Below the pieces are notes generated by a model. It did not search any database, was not told the DNA's origin, and saw only the letters and a program-made list of their open reading frames with translations. Positions 54,396 to 64,000 of a stretch of 64,000 nt of DNA are shown piece by piece. Within the stretch, counting starts at the first letter, position 1. Each line of letters begins with the position of its first letter. The DNA is from Rhinopithecus roxellana (taxonomy: Eukaryota; Chordata; Mammalia; Primates; Cercopithecidae): the NCBI RefSeq assembly GCF_007565055.1, contig NC_044558.1, forward strand, positions 79,323,444 to 79,387,443. The letters are read 5' to 3'. A program made the position numbers and the translations under genes.

Positions 54396-56959
54396 CCTTG
54401 GATGCAAGGTTGGTTCAATATAAGCAAATCAATAAATGTGATTCACCACATAAACAGAACTTAAAACAAAAACCACATGAACATCTCAGTAGATGCAGAA
54501 AAGGCTTTTGATGAAATCCAACAACCTTTATGTAAAAAACCCTCAACAAACTAGGCATTCAAGGGACATACCTCAAAATATTAAGAGCCATCTATGACAA
54601 AGTCACAGCCAACATCATATTGAATGCACAAAATCTGGAAGCATTCCCCTTGATAACTGGAACAAGACAAGGACACCCTCTCTCACCATTCCTATTTAAC
54701 ATAGCACTGAAAGTCCTAGCTAAACCAACCAGTCAAGTGAAATAAATAAAGGTATGCAAATAAAAAGAGAGGAAATTAAACTAGCTCTGTTTTCAGATAA
54801 TATGATTATATAACTAGAAAAACCCATAGTCTCTACACAAAAGCTCCTTGATCTGATAAACAACTTCAGCCAAGTTTCAGGATACAAAATCAGTATACAA
54901 ACATCAGCATTTCTATACATCAACAACATCCAAGCTGAAAATGAAATCAAGAATGCAATCCCATTCACAATAGCCATAAAAAGAAGAAAATACCTAGTAA
55001 TACAGCTAACCAGAAGGTGAATGACCTTTACAACAAGAGCTACAAAACACTGCTCAAAGAAATCAGAGATAACACAAACAAATGGAAAAACATCCTAGGC
55101 TCATGGACAGGAAGAATCAATATTGTTAAAGTGGTCATACTGCCCAAAGCAATTTATAGATTCAATACCATTCCTATCCTATTCTTATTAAACTACCACT
55201 GACATTCTTCACAAAAGTAGAAAATACTATTTTAAAATTCATATGTAACCAAAAAAGAGCTCAAATAGCCAAGGCAATCCTAAGCAAAAAGATCAAAGTT
55301 GGAGGCATCACAATACCCAACTTCAAACTATACAACAAGGCTATAGTAACCAAAACATCATGGTACTGTTACAAAACCAGGCATATAAAAGAATGGAAGA
55401 GAATAGAGGGCCCAGAAATAGTGTCACACAGCTACAATCGTCAGATCTTCGAAGAAGCCAACAAAAACAAGCAATGTGGAAAGCACTCCCTACCAATAAA
55501 TGGTGCCAGAGTAACTGGCTAACCATATAGAGAAGCTTGAAATTGGGTCTCTTCCTTACACCATATACAAAAATCAACTCAAGATTGATTAAAGACTCAA
55601 ATCTAACACCAAAAGCTATAAAAAACCTGGAAGACAACCTAGGAAATACCATTCTGAACACAGAACCTGGCAAAGATTTCATGAACAAGATGCCAAAAGC
55701 AATTGCAACCAAAACAAAAATTGACAATAGGACCTTTAATTAACATCAAGATCTTCTGCACAGCAAAAGAAACTATCAACAGAGTAAACAGACTACCTAC
55801 ACAATCAGAGAAAATATTTGCAAGCTATCTATCCAACAAAGATCTAATATCTAGAATCTGTAAAAAACATAAACAAATTTGTAAGCAAAAACAACCCCAA
55901 TAAAAAGTGGGCAAAGGACACTGACAGACTTTAAAAGAAGACACATATGTAGCCAACAAGCATATGAAATAATTCCCAGCATCACTAACCATTAGAGAAA
56001 GACAAATCAAAACCACAATGAGGTACCATCTCACATCAGTCAGAATGGTAATTATTAAAAAGTCAAAAAATAACAGACTCTGGGGTGGTTGTAGAGAAAA
56101 GGGAACATTTATAGGCTGCTGGTGGGAATGTAAATTAGGTCAGGCATAGTGGAAAGCTGTTAAGCGATATCTCAAAAACTTAAAACTACATAAACAGAGA
56201 ATTACATTTGACCCCACAATCCCATTATTGGGTACATAGCCAAAGGAATGTAAATCATTCTACGATAAAGACACATGCATGCATATGTTAATTGCAGCAC
56301 TATTCACAATGGCAAAGACATAGAATCAACCTACATGTCCATCATTGGTAGACTGGATAAAAATGGCGCTACATATACACAATGGAATACTATGCATCCG
56401 TCAAAAATGAGATCAAGTCTTTTGCAGCAACATAGATGGAACTGGTAAACTAACACAGAAGCAGAAAATCAAATACCAGCATGTTATCACTTATATGTGA
56501 GAGCTACACCAAGATAGGAACAATAGACTCTGGGGTCTACTTGAGGGTGGAGGGTGGGAGGAGGGTGAGGACTGAAAAACTACCTATCAGGTACTATGCT
56601 TATTAGTTGGCTGACGAAGTAATCTGTATGCCAACCCCTATGACATGCGATTTACCTGTATGACAAATCTGCCCCTGAACCTAAAATAAAAATTAAGAAA
56701 AAAGAATTAACCCCTTCCCTGCTTCCTGACACATCCTAAAATATTGTGTCTTGCATAACAGATGACCTTGAAATTCAAAACATGGCTTGAAAATAAATAT
56801 TTTTATTACACTCTCTTCAAAACATTAATTTTCCTTGTTACTCTGGAATAGATTTCTATTTTTAATAAAAAATGTTTTCCCTCACTAATTTTAGAAAGAC
56901 TTCCTAACTCCCAAGGTTATACACAAATTTGCCTATATTTTCTCCTAGTAGCTTGATTA

Positions 56960-57215
56960 TGATGATGCTAATGATTTTACCTAACATGTATTGAGTTCTT
57001 ATTATATGCTAAGTATAATAAAGTATTCCATTTAATCCTGACAATAACATCTACAACACGGGCAGTATTATTATTCCTGTTTTACAGAAACAGAACTAAA
57101 CCTTAACAGTTTTAAAGGCCTTGGCCAAGTTTTGAAGACCAAATGATTCATATAGCCCAGATTGTAAGAGAGTTTGACTCCAATGACTGAGTTGACGTGC
57201 TACTGCATTCTTTCT
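56960..57215 (-). mobile_element. MIR SINE
   Basis: Antisense MIR: ATTGAGTTCTTATTATATGC, CATTTAATCCTGACAATAAC, TTATTCCTGTTTTACAGAAAC, GGCCTTGGCCAAGTTTTG, GAGTTTGACTCCAATG. Nearly full length. Confidence 0.82.
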
Positions 57216-57219
57216 ATTT

Positions 57220-57730
57220 CTTTTTTTCAAACCTTGTACCAAAGAAGTCGGTATAATTTCCATAATTAATTATCATTTCCCTGCTGACAGTCACAGGTCG
57301 TTTTCAGAATTAGACCTAAAAGCAAAGCTCTATCTTGGAATGAGCACCTAAACTTCACCACTACAGCCGTGGGCATCTCCCGGTCTGATTCACTCCTTGT
57401 GACCAGGTCCAAAGATCACATGGGAAGGGATCTCCCACTCATTATTTTTTCTTCTGTGGTACACAAGAGATCCTTGAGGATCCTTGAGATTTCCACTGCT
57501 TTTTTTAAAATCTGAAGGTCTTTGAGAAACACCAGTCTCACTGACTTTTTTCTTCCTTCCCTTATATTTCATGCAACAAGCAAACTCTATCCACTAGGGC
57601 TGCAGAGCGTTATTTTAGATCAGGGCAGCAGTGATGCCATAGAAAAAAAAAAAAAAAAAAAAAAAAACCTTGAGTTTCCCCTTTTCACCCAGTTGGAATT
57701 ATTCACAATTTCTAGAAACATCCTTTACAA
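57220..57730. other. Unassigned DNA with poly(A)
   Basis: An A run of about 25 at 57642-57667 has no recognisable element upstream. No gene. Confidence 0.45.
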
Positions 57731-57734
57731 CCTA

Positions 57735-57870
57735 TAGCAGATTGGTGCCTGGATCAGCAACATCGATGGGAACTTACTGAGTAAAAATTCTTAGGTCCTA
57801 GACCCAGCAGTCTTTGTTTTCACAAGCTTTCCAGGTGATTCTGATGTTGAGAACCACTGACTACAGTAGT
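57735..57870 (-). mobile_element. MER5A-like hAT-Charlie MITE
   Basis: GGATCAGCAACATCGATGGGAA, ACCCAGCAGTCTTTGTTTTCAC, CCAGGTGATTCTGATG, TTGAGAACCACTG. The end matches the MER5A terminal text. Second MER5A-like copy of the window. Confidence 0.72.
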
Positions 57871-57874
57871 TTAG

Positions 57875-59265
57875 CAAACAAGCAATTAAAATAACAGCAT
57901 GACAGAATGCAACCTATGTGTTGCTCTTAACATAAGCAGCAGTAGGCAAGTTCAAAGAAGACAGCAAACTCTGAGAACTCATGGATGACTATGATGATCT
58001 CAAGTGCTCTGAATTCCCCACTGGGATCTCCTGTATTTGTCTGTAAGGAATGACTTCCTGTATTGATACAGACAAAATTAAAATAACTGCTGCAAGAATG
58101 CCCTACACACACAGACACCACATCTGCAGGCAACTCACTAAGCTCTGTGTCTTTTTAATGTTCATTCATTGCAGATGGATTTTCTTCTCACTCATCATCT
58201 TGTAGGAAAGACCCCAGTTAATAAGGGGTGGGGAAAGCCGGGAAGGAGAAAAATTAGGGGAACAGAGCAAACGATTTGCAGTGTTAGTAACAGTACTGAA
58301 AGCCAACAGTGTCAAGCAACAGCCATCCAACATGATCTAGAGGCTTGGTTTGGTGACACTGACACCAGGGGTCAGCAGGACTCAGCTGTGAAAAATAACT
58401 AGGAGCAATTGACTGGTCAGGCTGAATTTGGGCCCTAGGCAGATATCTCAGACCCCTCTTGAAATTTCTTGGTGTTTTCTAAATTTGAAAGCAGGTGACA
58501 ACCAGCAGTCAAAAGCTCACTGCCTCATTTCCTTTTCTGCTTATATCCTACCTCATTCCAAACATGCTATAATCTTAATTAATATAAACGTGCACCCTTG
58601 TCTGCAGGAAGGGAGTAAATGGTAAAGAGTACTGTCCCTAAGTAGCCATTATTCTCTGGTCACTCATCTCCCTGCAGGAACTAAATCGTTTTGTAATTTT
58701 TCATTAGGCAGCAGCTAATTAAAAACACAATTACCAATCATTTTAATTATAAGCTGCTCTCCCAGAAAGAACTTAAACACAGTTCAAATGGAGATAGTCA
58801 GATAAAAGGACTGCCAAGGAAACACAGAATAACAAAGAAAAGGCTACTTTTTCCCACAGATAGAAGGTTGCAGACAATTAAAGAAAAGTTGATGCTTCTT
58901 GTTTAAAGTTCAATGCTAATTTTAAAAATCAATAAATAATATTCTTGTGCAAAAACAGAATAATTTATATGTTTGAAAATTAAAATGAATAATATTGGCT
59001 CTATGCTGAGTAAGGAAGTACATTTCGATGCGAATACATTTTCTAAACTTGATATCAGAATGGCTTTGCTAACATATCAACATTCCACTCACCTCAACTT
59101 TGTGAAATAAATACTATTTCAGCATTGTAAAACATAAAATAAGCTCAGGACTTGACATTTGCTTATGAATAGAAAATAATTCAGATCCTGTCTATAAAAA
59201 GAAAAATGATTTCAACATTTTTACTTAATCCCAGTAACTTAAAGTTTTACAAATATCTTTGTCAT
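57875..59265. other. Unassigned DNA, AT-rich with TAATTA motifs
   Basis: No gene supported. The best feature is the homeodomain-motif cluster at 58681-58760. Confidence 0.4.
58681..58760. promoter_or_regulatory. Candidate homeodomain-motif cluster
   Basis: TAATTT, CATTAGGC, CTAATTA, CAATTACCAATCA and TTTTAATTATAAG fall within 70 bases. CAGCTAATTAAAA (58712-58724) is mirrored by TTTTAATTATAAGCTG (58741-58756). Such TAATTA-dense, non-repeat DNA is typical of conserved developmental enhancers, but conservation cannot be judged here. Confidence 0.25.
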
Positions 59266-59267
59266 GT

Positions 59268-60035
59268 TATTTTAATCAACCTAATCGTCCATTAAGAGAC
59301 GAATAGATGGCCTGGTGCAGTGGCTCACACCTGTAATCCTAGCACTTTGGGAGGTTGAGGTGGGTGGATTACTCGAGGTCAGGAGTTCAAGACCAGCCTA
59401 GCCAACATGGTGAAACCCCGTCTCTACTAAAAATACAAAAATTATCCAGGACGGTGGCGTGTGCCTGTAGTCCCAGTTACTTAGAAGGCTGAAGTGGGAG
59501 GATCACTTGAGCCTGGGAGGCAGAGTCTATAGCGAGCTGAAATAGCGCCACTGCACTTCAGCCTAGGGAACGAAGTGAGACCCTGTCACAAAAAATATAA
59601 AAAGAATTCAATCCTATCACTTGCAGCAACATGGATGAAACTGGAGGTCATTATGTTAGCTGAAATAAAGCAGGCACAGAGCAACAAATTGTGCATGTTC
59701 TCACTCACGTGTGAGAGCTACAGAAAGTGGATCTCATGGAGGTAGAGAGTAGAGTGATGGATACCAGAGGCTTGAAAGGGGTGGGGGAATAAGGAGAGGT
59801 TGGTTAATGAGTCCTAGTGTTCTGTAGCAGAGTATGCGACTATAGGTAACAATAATTTACTGTATATATCAAAATAGCTGGAAGAGATTCAAAATGCTCC
59901 CAATACAAGGAAATGATAAATGTTTAAGGTGATGGAGATCCTAAATAGCCTGATTTGATCATTACACATTGTATGCATTACCAACATATCACATGTACCC
60001 CATAAATATGTATAATTATGTATCAATACAAAACT
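59268..60035 (+). mobile_element. L1MA/L1PB-like 3' end, split by Alu
   Basis: Left of the Alu is AATCAACCTAATCGTCCATTAAGAGACGAATAGAT (L1 ORF2 end). To the right are ACTTGCAGCAACATGGATGAAACTGG, CATGTTCTCACTCACGTGTGAGAGC, AACAATAATTTACTGTATATATC and CATGTACCCCATAAATATG. About 50 bases of expected L1 text are missing at the Alu site. Confidence 0.8.
59309..59602 (+). mobile_element. AluS-like SINE inside L1
   Basis: A sense dimeric Alu from GGCCTGGTGCAGTGGCTCAC to TCACAAAAAATATAAAAAG. No clear target-site duplication, and L1 text is missing at the junction, so the insertion may have come with a deletion. Confidence 0.9.
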
Positions 60036-60049
60036 AAAAACCTGATTTT

Positions 60050-60620
60050 TAAAAAAATTTGTATTGCCACAGGTTTGGGGGGAACAGATGGTATTTGGTT
60101 ATATGAGTAAGTTCTTTAGTTGTGATTTGTGAGATTTTGGTGCACCCCCCACCCAGGCAGTACACACGGAACCCAATTTGTAGTCTTTTGTCCCTCACCA
60201 CCTTCCCACTCTTTCCCCCAAGTCCTCAAAGTCCATTGTATCATTCTTATCCCTTTGCATCCTCATAGCTTGGCTCCTGCTTCTAAGTGAGAACATGCAA
60301 TGTTTGGTTTTCTATTCTCGAGTTACTTGACTTAGAACAATAGTTTCCAGTTCCATTCAGGCTGCTGCAAATGCCATTAATTCATTCTTTTTTATGGCTG
60401 AGTAGTATCCCATTGTATATACATACCACAATTTCTTTATCCACTTGTCAACTGATGGACATTTGGGCTGGTTCCAAATTTTTGCAATTGGGAATTGTGC
60501 TGCTATAAACATGAGTGTGCAAGTATATATTTTCATATAATGACTTCTTTTCCTCTGGGTAGATTCCCAGTAGTGGGATTGCTGAATCAAATGGTAGTTC
60601 TACTTACAGAGGTTAATTTT
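60050..60620 (-). mobile_element. L1 3' end, minus strand
   Basis: TTGTATTGCCACAGGTTTGG, TTAGTTGTGATTTGTGAGATTTTGGTGCAC, GAACCCAATTTGTAGTCTTTTG, AAGTGAGAACATGCAATG, TTTTTTATGGCTGAGTAGTATCCC, AGTAGTGGGATTGCTGAATC. It lies tail to tail with the L1 at 59268-60035. Confidence 0.92.
60357..60590 (-). pseudogene. L1 ORF2 C-terminal remnant
   Basis: A 77-codon open piece containing GYYSAIKKNELMAFAAA, the well-known C-terminal text of L1 ORF2 protein. It is a fragment of a 5'-truncated element, without endonuclease or reverse transcriptase. Confidence 0.9.
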
Positions 60621-60639
60621 TGAAGTTTCTTATTCTTCT

Positions 60640-60790
60640 CTCTTTTTTTTTAATGGTATCTTACTATGTTGCCCAGACTGGTCTCAACCTCCTGGGCCCA
60701 ACTCCTGGCCATCCTCCCACCTCAGCCTCCCAAGTAGCAGGGATTATAGACATGTACCACGATGTACAGACATGTACCATGATGTTCAGC
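60640..60790 (-). mobile_element. Alu left-arm fragment
   Basis: TTAATGGTATCTTACTATGTTGCC, CAGACTGGTCTCAACCTCCTG, CACCTCAGCCTCCCAAGTAGC. The end is doubled: GACATGTACCACGATGTACA, then GACATGTACCATGATGTTCA, at about 60750-60789. Confidence 0.78.
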
Positions 60791-60794
60791 TTGT

Positions 60795-62870
60795 AGGTTC
60801 TCTAAAAAAATATGAAACAAGTTAGGTCCAAGAAACATCTGCGTGATGCAGTTGAACCCAATTAAATTCTTTTTTTACCCCAAGTTGCAGCCAAATAAAG
60901 AGAAAATAAATAACAATTATTTCTCACTTGACTTTACTGATTTCACCTGTATTCACTGATTTCTCCTTCAATTGCCATTGCATTCTAGTATCAAAGAAGC
61001 CAGGACCCCATCTGCTCTGCTATTCCTCCTCCTTCTTTTAGGGCAACTGTATCTAAGCTCTTTTAAAATCATTCTCTGAGCCTAGCATTCATGTTATCTT
61101 AAGCATTTAAATGACCGAAGCAAAAAAAATATGTTTTCATTATTGCTGTCAAGTCATGCAAAGGACAAAAAAAATGTATTGACCAAGCAGAGCTAACTGC
61201 ATCACACTTACCTCAGGGAAGAATCCCTTGAAAGATACTAGTAGAGTTCTTAAAAGGGAAATTAGGGCAGAGTGTTTGCAGGGTTTGAGCCTGGACTGGG
61301 TGATTGTGAGATGGGCCTCGCAGGGCAGGGAGCTCCTTGAGATTGGGCTCTTGACCCCGCCTGCTGTGACTTGGCCAAGAGCTTCGGCTGCATAAGCCTG
61401 ACTTGACACTGGTCCATAGAACCAAGGGCCAAATCGTTGCATGGTCTCACCTGCCAGGTTTCACTGTCCCTTTCTGTGCCTTTCGAGGAAGTTTGCCTCA
61501 TTTTACAATCATACATAGCAATCTCATAGCCTCTGGGCCCTTCTCATCCGCTGAGGGTCTCTTTGGATGAGATATAGATGTCCAGGGCACAGCAGAGCAT
61601 CAGTTTATGATTGTAAAGGTATCATTTACTGCTCCTTGCCTGAGTCCTGCAATCTGTCCAGCATGGGTACTTTTGCTCATCCTGCCTGACACGCGATGGG
61701 GGAAAGGGGATGACCTGGTGATGTGTTTGAGCATTCTCCCTGGGGAAAGTGATTCTCTGTATGTCTCAGTTGAACACAGTTCAGATGCTCAGGACTGGGT
61801 CTGCAGCTCAGCAGATCTGAGTCTTGCAGCTACTTCTTCAGCTTGAGAGACAGCCAACCCTCTCCCTTACCCCCACTGTGGTTCCTGCCCAGCATCACCT
61901 GTGCACCCACCCTCTGCATCCCAGTCCTGTGCCCCCTGGTCCAGCAGGCCTCTCTCTCTCTCAACCTAGCAGGTCTTGGAAAAAGGAACTCCCAGATCAA
62001 GAGGCCAGCTGGGGAGAAGGCCCTAGAGCCACAATAGAAAGCTGTTCTTATAATCAAAACACATTCAATTTCCCTGGGCCTAATATGCTGGCCTTTTGCA
62101 TTAATACTCTAGCTTAGGTTTTGGCTGGGTGGTATCTCAGCCACCAGACATGAAAAGCTTTGCCTGCCTTTAAAACTTCTGTGGTCACAGAACATGGGGT
62201 CCCCCTTGGGGTTGCTTCTCTGGAGCCCGCAGGAGGGCACGCAAACCCAGCCCCTTCTTCATGCTCTGGGCCCCTGTCCTGTGATGTTGGATTCCTGAGC
62301 AGGTGTCCAGCTTGCACTCACAATGGCATCAGAGATCTAGTTATTAAAAGCAGAGTAGGCATATGGATTCTGATATTCAACCAGCAGCATAAGTATTGGA
62401 CTTGAATTCTTGGTTTGGTGGAAATTCAGGCTTATCCTGGAACTTCCCAAACCTTACTGCTTACTGAATCCAGAATTGAGGAAGTCCTTTGTTCACGGCC
62501 TTGTCATGTTGAGGCATTTGAAAGCTTTTCAGGGGACAGTAGGTCCTTTATGGATTCCAGCTTGAGCCTCACTAAGAACCAGGCATAGGCAGATCACAGC
62601 TCCCAGAGTCCTGAGAGAAACCTCTGCTCCTTGGACCTCATAGCTTTGGATGGGTGGGCACAGCAGTGAAAGGTCTTGAAGCAAATCTCACCAGGCAAGC
62701 AACTGGTCTTGATAAGACAGCTATTTAGCTGACTCACAGTCTTAACTTACAGAAGCAGGCATTTTCTGCAACAAGCATCCAAATTACTGTGCTTGGTCTC
62801 TGGACTGTTGAACACAGGAAGAAGGGATTAGAACAGCTCAGTTACAGTACCTTCCATTTCATTTTCTAAG
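60795..62870. other. Unassigned non-coding DNA
   Basis: No gene established. 61160-62400 is richer in GC than its surroundings and has many overlapping short frames on both strands, none with a known domain. Confidence 0.4.
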
Positions 62871-62875
62871 CAGTC

Positions 62876-62915
62876 CATATATATATATATATTTGTGTGT
62901 GTGTGTTTGTGTGTA
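62876..62915. repeat. (TA)n(TG)n microsatellite
   Basis: About eight TA units, then interrupted TG units. Confidence 0.93.
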
Positions 62916-62919
62916 CTGA

Positions 62920-63180
62920 AGTGCAACACAGCTCACATTTCCTTATTTATCTTAATGTCACCCAGTTTGGCTCTGCTCTACCCACCTGGTTTAGCAGGAC
63001 ATCAATCCTTGTAATTTTAGGGGATGCTTCTTCCCCTACTGTCATGGAACTCTCTAGATCCCTGACACTTGTTCAATTCAGATTTTAGTAAATTATCTGG
63101 TCTTCAGTCCATCCTGGCCCCTCCTCCTGAGTCCTCCCAAACTATGTGCACACGATCCATTCAGAAACATCAGCGCCGCC
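62920..63180. other. Unassigned non-coding DNA
   Basis: Nothing recognised between the microsatellite and the final Alu. Confidence 0.45.
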
Positions 63181-63182
63181 CT

Positions 63183-63510
63183 CTTTTTTTGTTTTTTTGT
63201 TTTTGTTTTTGTTTTTGTTTTTTTTTGAGAGAGTCTCACTCTGTTGCCCAGGTTGGAGTAGCGCGGTGGTGCGATCTTGGGTCACCGCAACCTCCACCTC
63301 CTGGGTTCAAGCAATTCTCCTGCCTCAGCCTCTCTAGTAGCTGGCACTACAGGCACGCACCACCACACCCAGCTAACTTTTGTATTTTTGGTAGAGACAG
63401 GGTTTCATCACGTTGGCCAGGCTGGTCTCTAACTCTTGACCTCAAATGATCTGCCAGCCTCAGCCTCCCAAAGTGCTGGGATTATAGGCACAAGCCACCA
63501 TGCCTGTCCA
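63183..63510 (-). mobile_element. AluSx-like SINE
   Basis: An antisense dimeric Alu with a (TTTTTG)n tail at 63184-63226, ending CAAGCCACCATGCCTGTCC. Frames at 63069-63449 are Alu translation. Confidence 0.93.
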
Positions 63511-63514
63511 GACC

Positions 63515-64000
63515 CCACCCTTTAAGCAAAGCTGGGGCACATGCCTGATGCCCACCCTGCCGAGGAAGGTTCCCACCTCCTTCATGTGATGTTCTATTCC
63601 CTAAGGATGCTGCTTTTGTGTTAGAAGATAGGGTGGCCAGCCATACTAGTTGGCACAAGACTCTATTTTGGTATGGAAAGTTCAGCTTTCCAGAAAACAG
63701 CTTAGTCCTGGGTAAACTGGGAACGTTGGGAGGACAGCTTTGAAGGACGGCAACTCCTGCATTCTCCAAATTGAGTCACTTCCCTAGAAAACCCTCTCAA
63801 TGGGCCACTCCCCTCAAATGAACACCTAGAACCCTCTCTTCCTAGGAACATCTTATACCCACCACCAAGAATTCAGACTCTTGAAAACCAAACCTTTTTA
63901 TCTAATCTCTGCAGCAAGGAAAATGTAGACTTCTAGAAGGAAAAGCTACAGTGTGAGCCTGGTTCTTGAGAGGAGAATCAAAGCACATCTTCTATTATCT
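63515..64000. other. Unassigned non-coding DNA
   Basis: No gene recognised; the 95-codon minus-strand frame at 63482-63769 starts within the Alu edge and shows no domain. Confidence 0.45.

Larger units (their letters stand above)
52441..56510 (+). pseudogene. Decayed L1 ORF2, interrupted by an LTR
   Basis: ORF2 encodes endonuclease and reverse transcriptase. The start region keeps the text coding LTLNVN near 52480, but the initiator ATG appears lost. Stops are frequent. A MaLR LTR sits at 54037-54395. At 54790-54801 the catalytic FADD motif reads FSDN, and a stop follows at 54811-54813. It extends to the C-terminal zone near 56500. Short open pieces (52941-53126, 53828-54094, 55017-55202, 55537-55743) are its remnants. 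Confidence 0.88.
49824..56706 (+). mobile_element. Nearly full-length L1PB-like element, inactive
   Basis: It starts GGGGGTGGGGCCAAGATGGC, an intact L1 5' end, and runs through a 5' UTR with tandem units, ORF1, ORF2 and a 3' UTR ending CCTGAACCTAAAATAAAAATTAAG (AATAAA at 56685-56690). Without the inserted MaLR LTR it is about 6.5 kb, the full L1 length. Both ORFs carry many stops and frameshifts, so it cannot move on its own. The 3' end type suggests L1PB. No good target-site duplication was found around the ends. Confidence 0.93.

Noticed and set aside
57642..57667. Poly(A) run considered as the tail of a retrocopy
   Set aside because: Upstream sequence has no recognised frame or element, and no duplication was seen.

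Overview
The window is primate genomic DNA with no gene that I can support. Its substance is transposable elements: 18 Alu copies or fragments, LINE-1 of several ages, MIR/L2, hAT and Tigger DNA transposons, MaLR LTRs and other ERV LTRs. Two young Alus (15023-15325 and 46290-46585, minus) carry the changes I associate with AluYR/AluYRa of Old World monkeys: GGCTCAAGCCTG near the 5' end, GCCGAGACGGGCGGATC, and GATCCGGCCACTGCAC in the right arm in place of the usual GATCGCGCCACTGCAC. The likely source is therefore a cercopithecid (macaque, baboon, vervet or similar), not a human or other ape. All open frames are short. They are antisense or frame shadows of Alu, L1 and LTR sequence, or chance frames. 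No tRNA, rRNA, CRISPR array, operon or bacterial/viral gene set is present.

Layout. 1-9 kb: mostly unassigned AT-rich DNA with an old Alu, a small inverted L1 piece, an AluJ and MIRs. 9-11 kb: an L2 split by a THE1-type LTR, then an LTR-like tract with local tandem duplications. 14.1-15.5 kb: an ERVK-type solo LTR interrupted by AluYRa. 16.9-18.5 kb: an L1M with an inverted 5' part, interrupted by an AluS. 19.0-19.44 kb: a CpG-rich LTR with CRE, GC-box, TATA-like and AATAAA signals. 20-30 kb: Tigger, L2, MLT-type LTRs, MIR, and a long imperfect inverted repeat at about 25.06-25.70 kb. 31-42 kb: truncated Alus, an L1M-like tract, a 68-bp insertion with target-site duplications, an L1PA inside a MIR, and an L1MB carrying two Alus and a TTTC tract. 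44-49 kb: MIR, Alu, an ERV LTR, AluYRa and L2. 49.82-56.71 kb: a nearly full-length, dead L1PB-like element with tandem units in its 5' UTR and a MaLR LTR inside ORF2. 57-64 kb: MIR, MER5A, an AT-rich candidate regulatory stretch, two tail-to-tail L1 3' ends and Alus.

Nothing here works together as a pathway. The useful content is the insertion history: MIR/L2, then L1M/MaLR/hAT, then L1PB and AluS, then L1PA and AluYRa. A few local structures are not explained by ordinary repeats, the best being the inverted repeat near 25 kb. Repeat family names are from memory of consensus sequences; no search was run. Boundaries without target-site duplications are good to roughly 10-30 bases.
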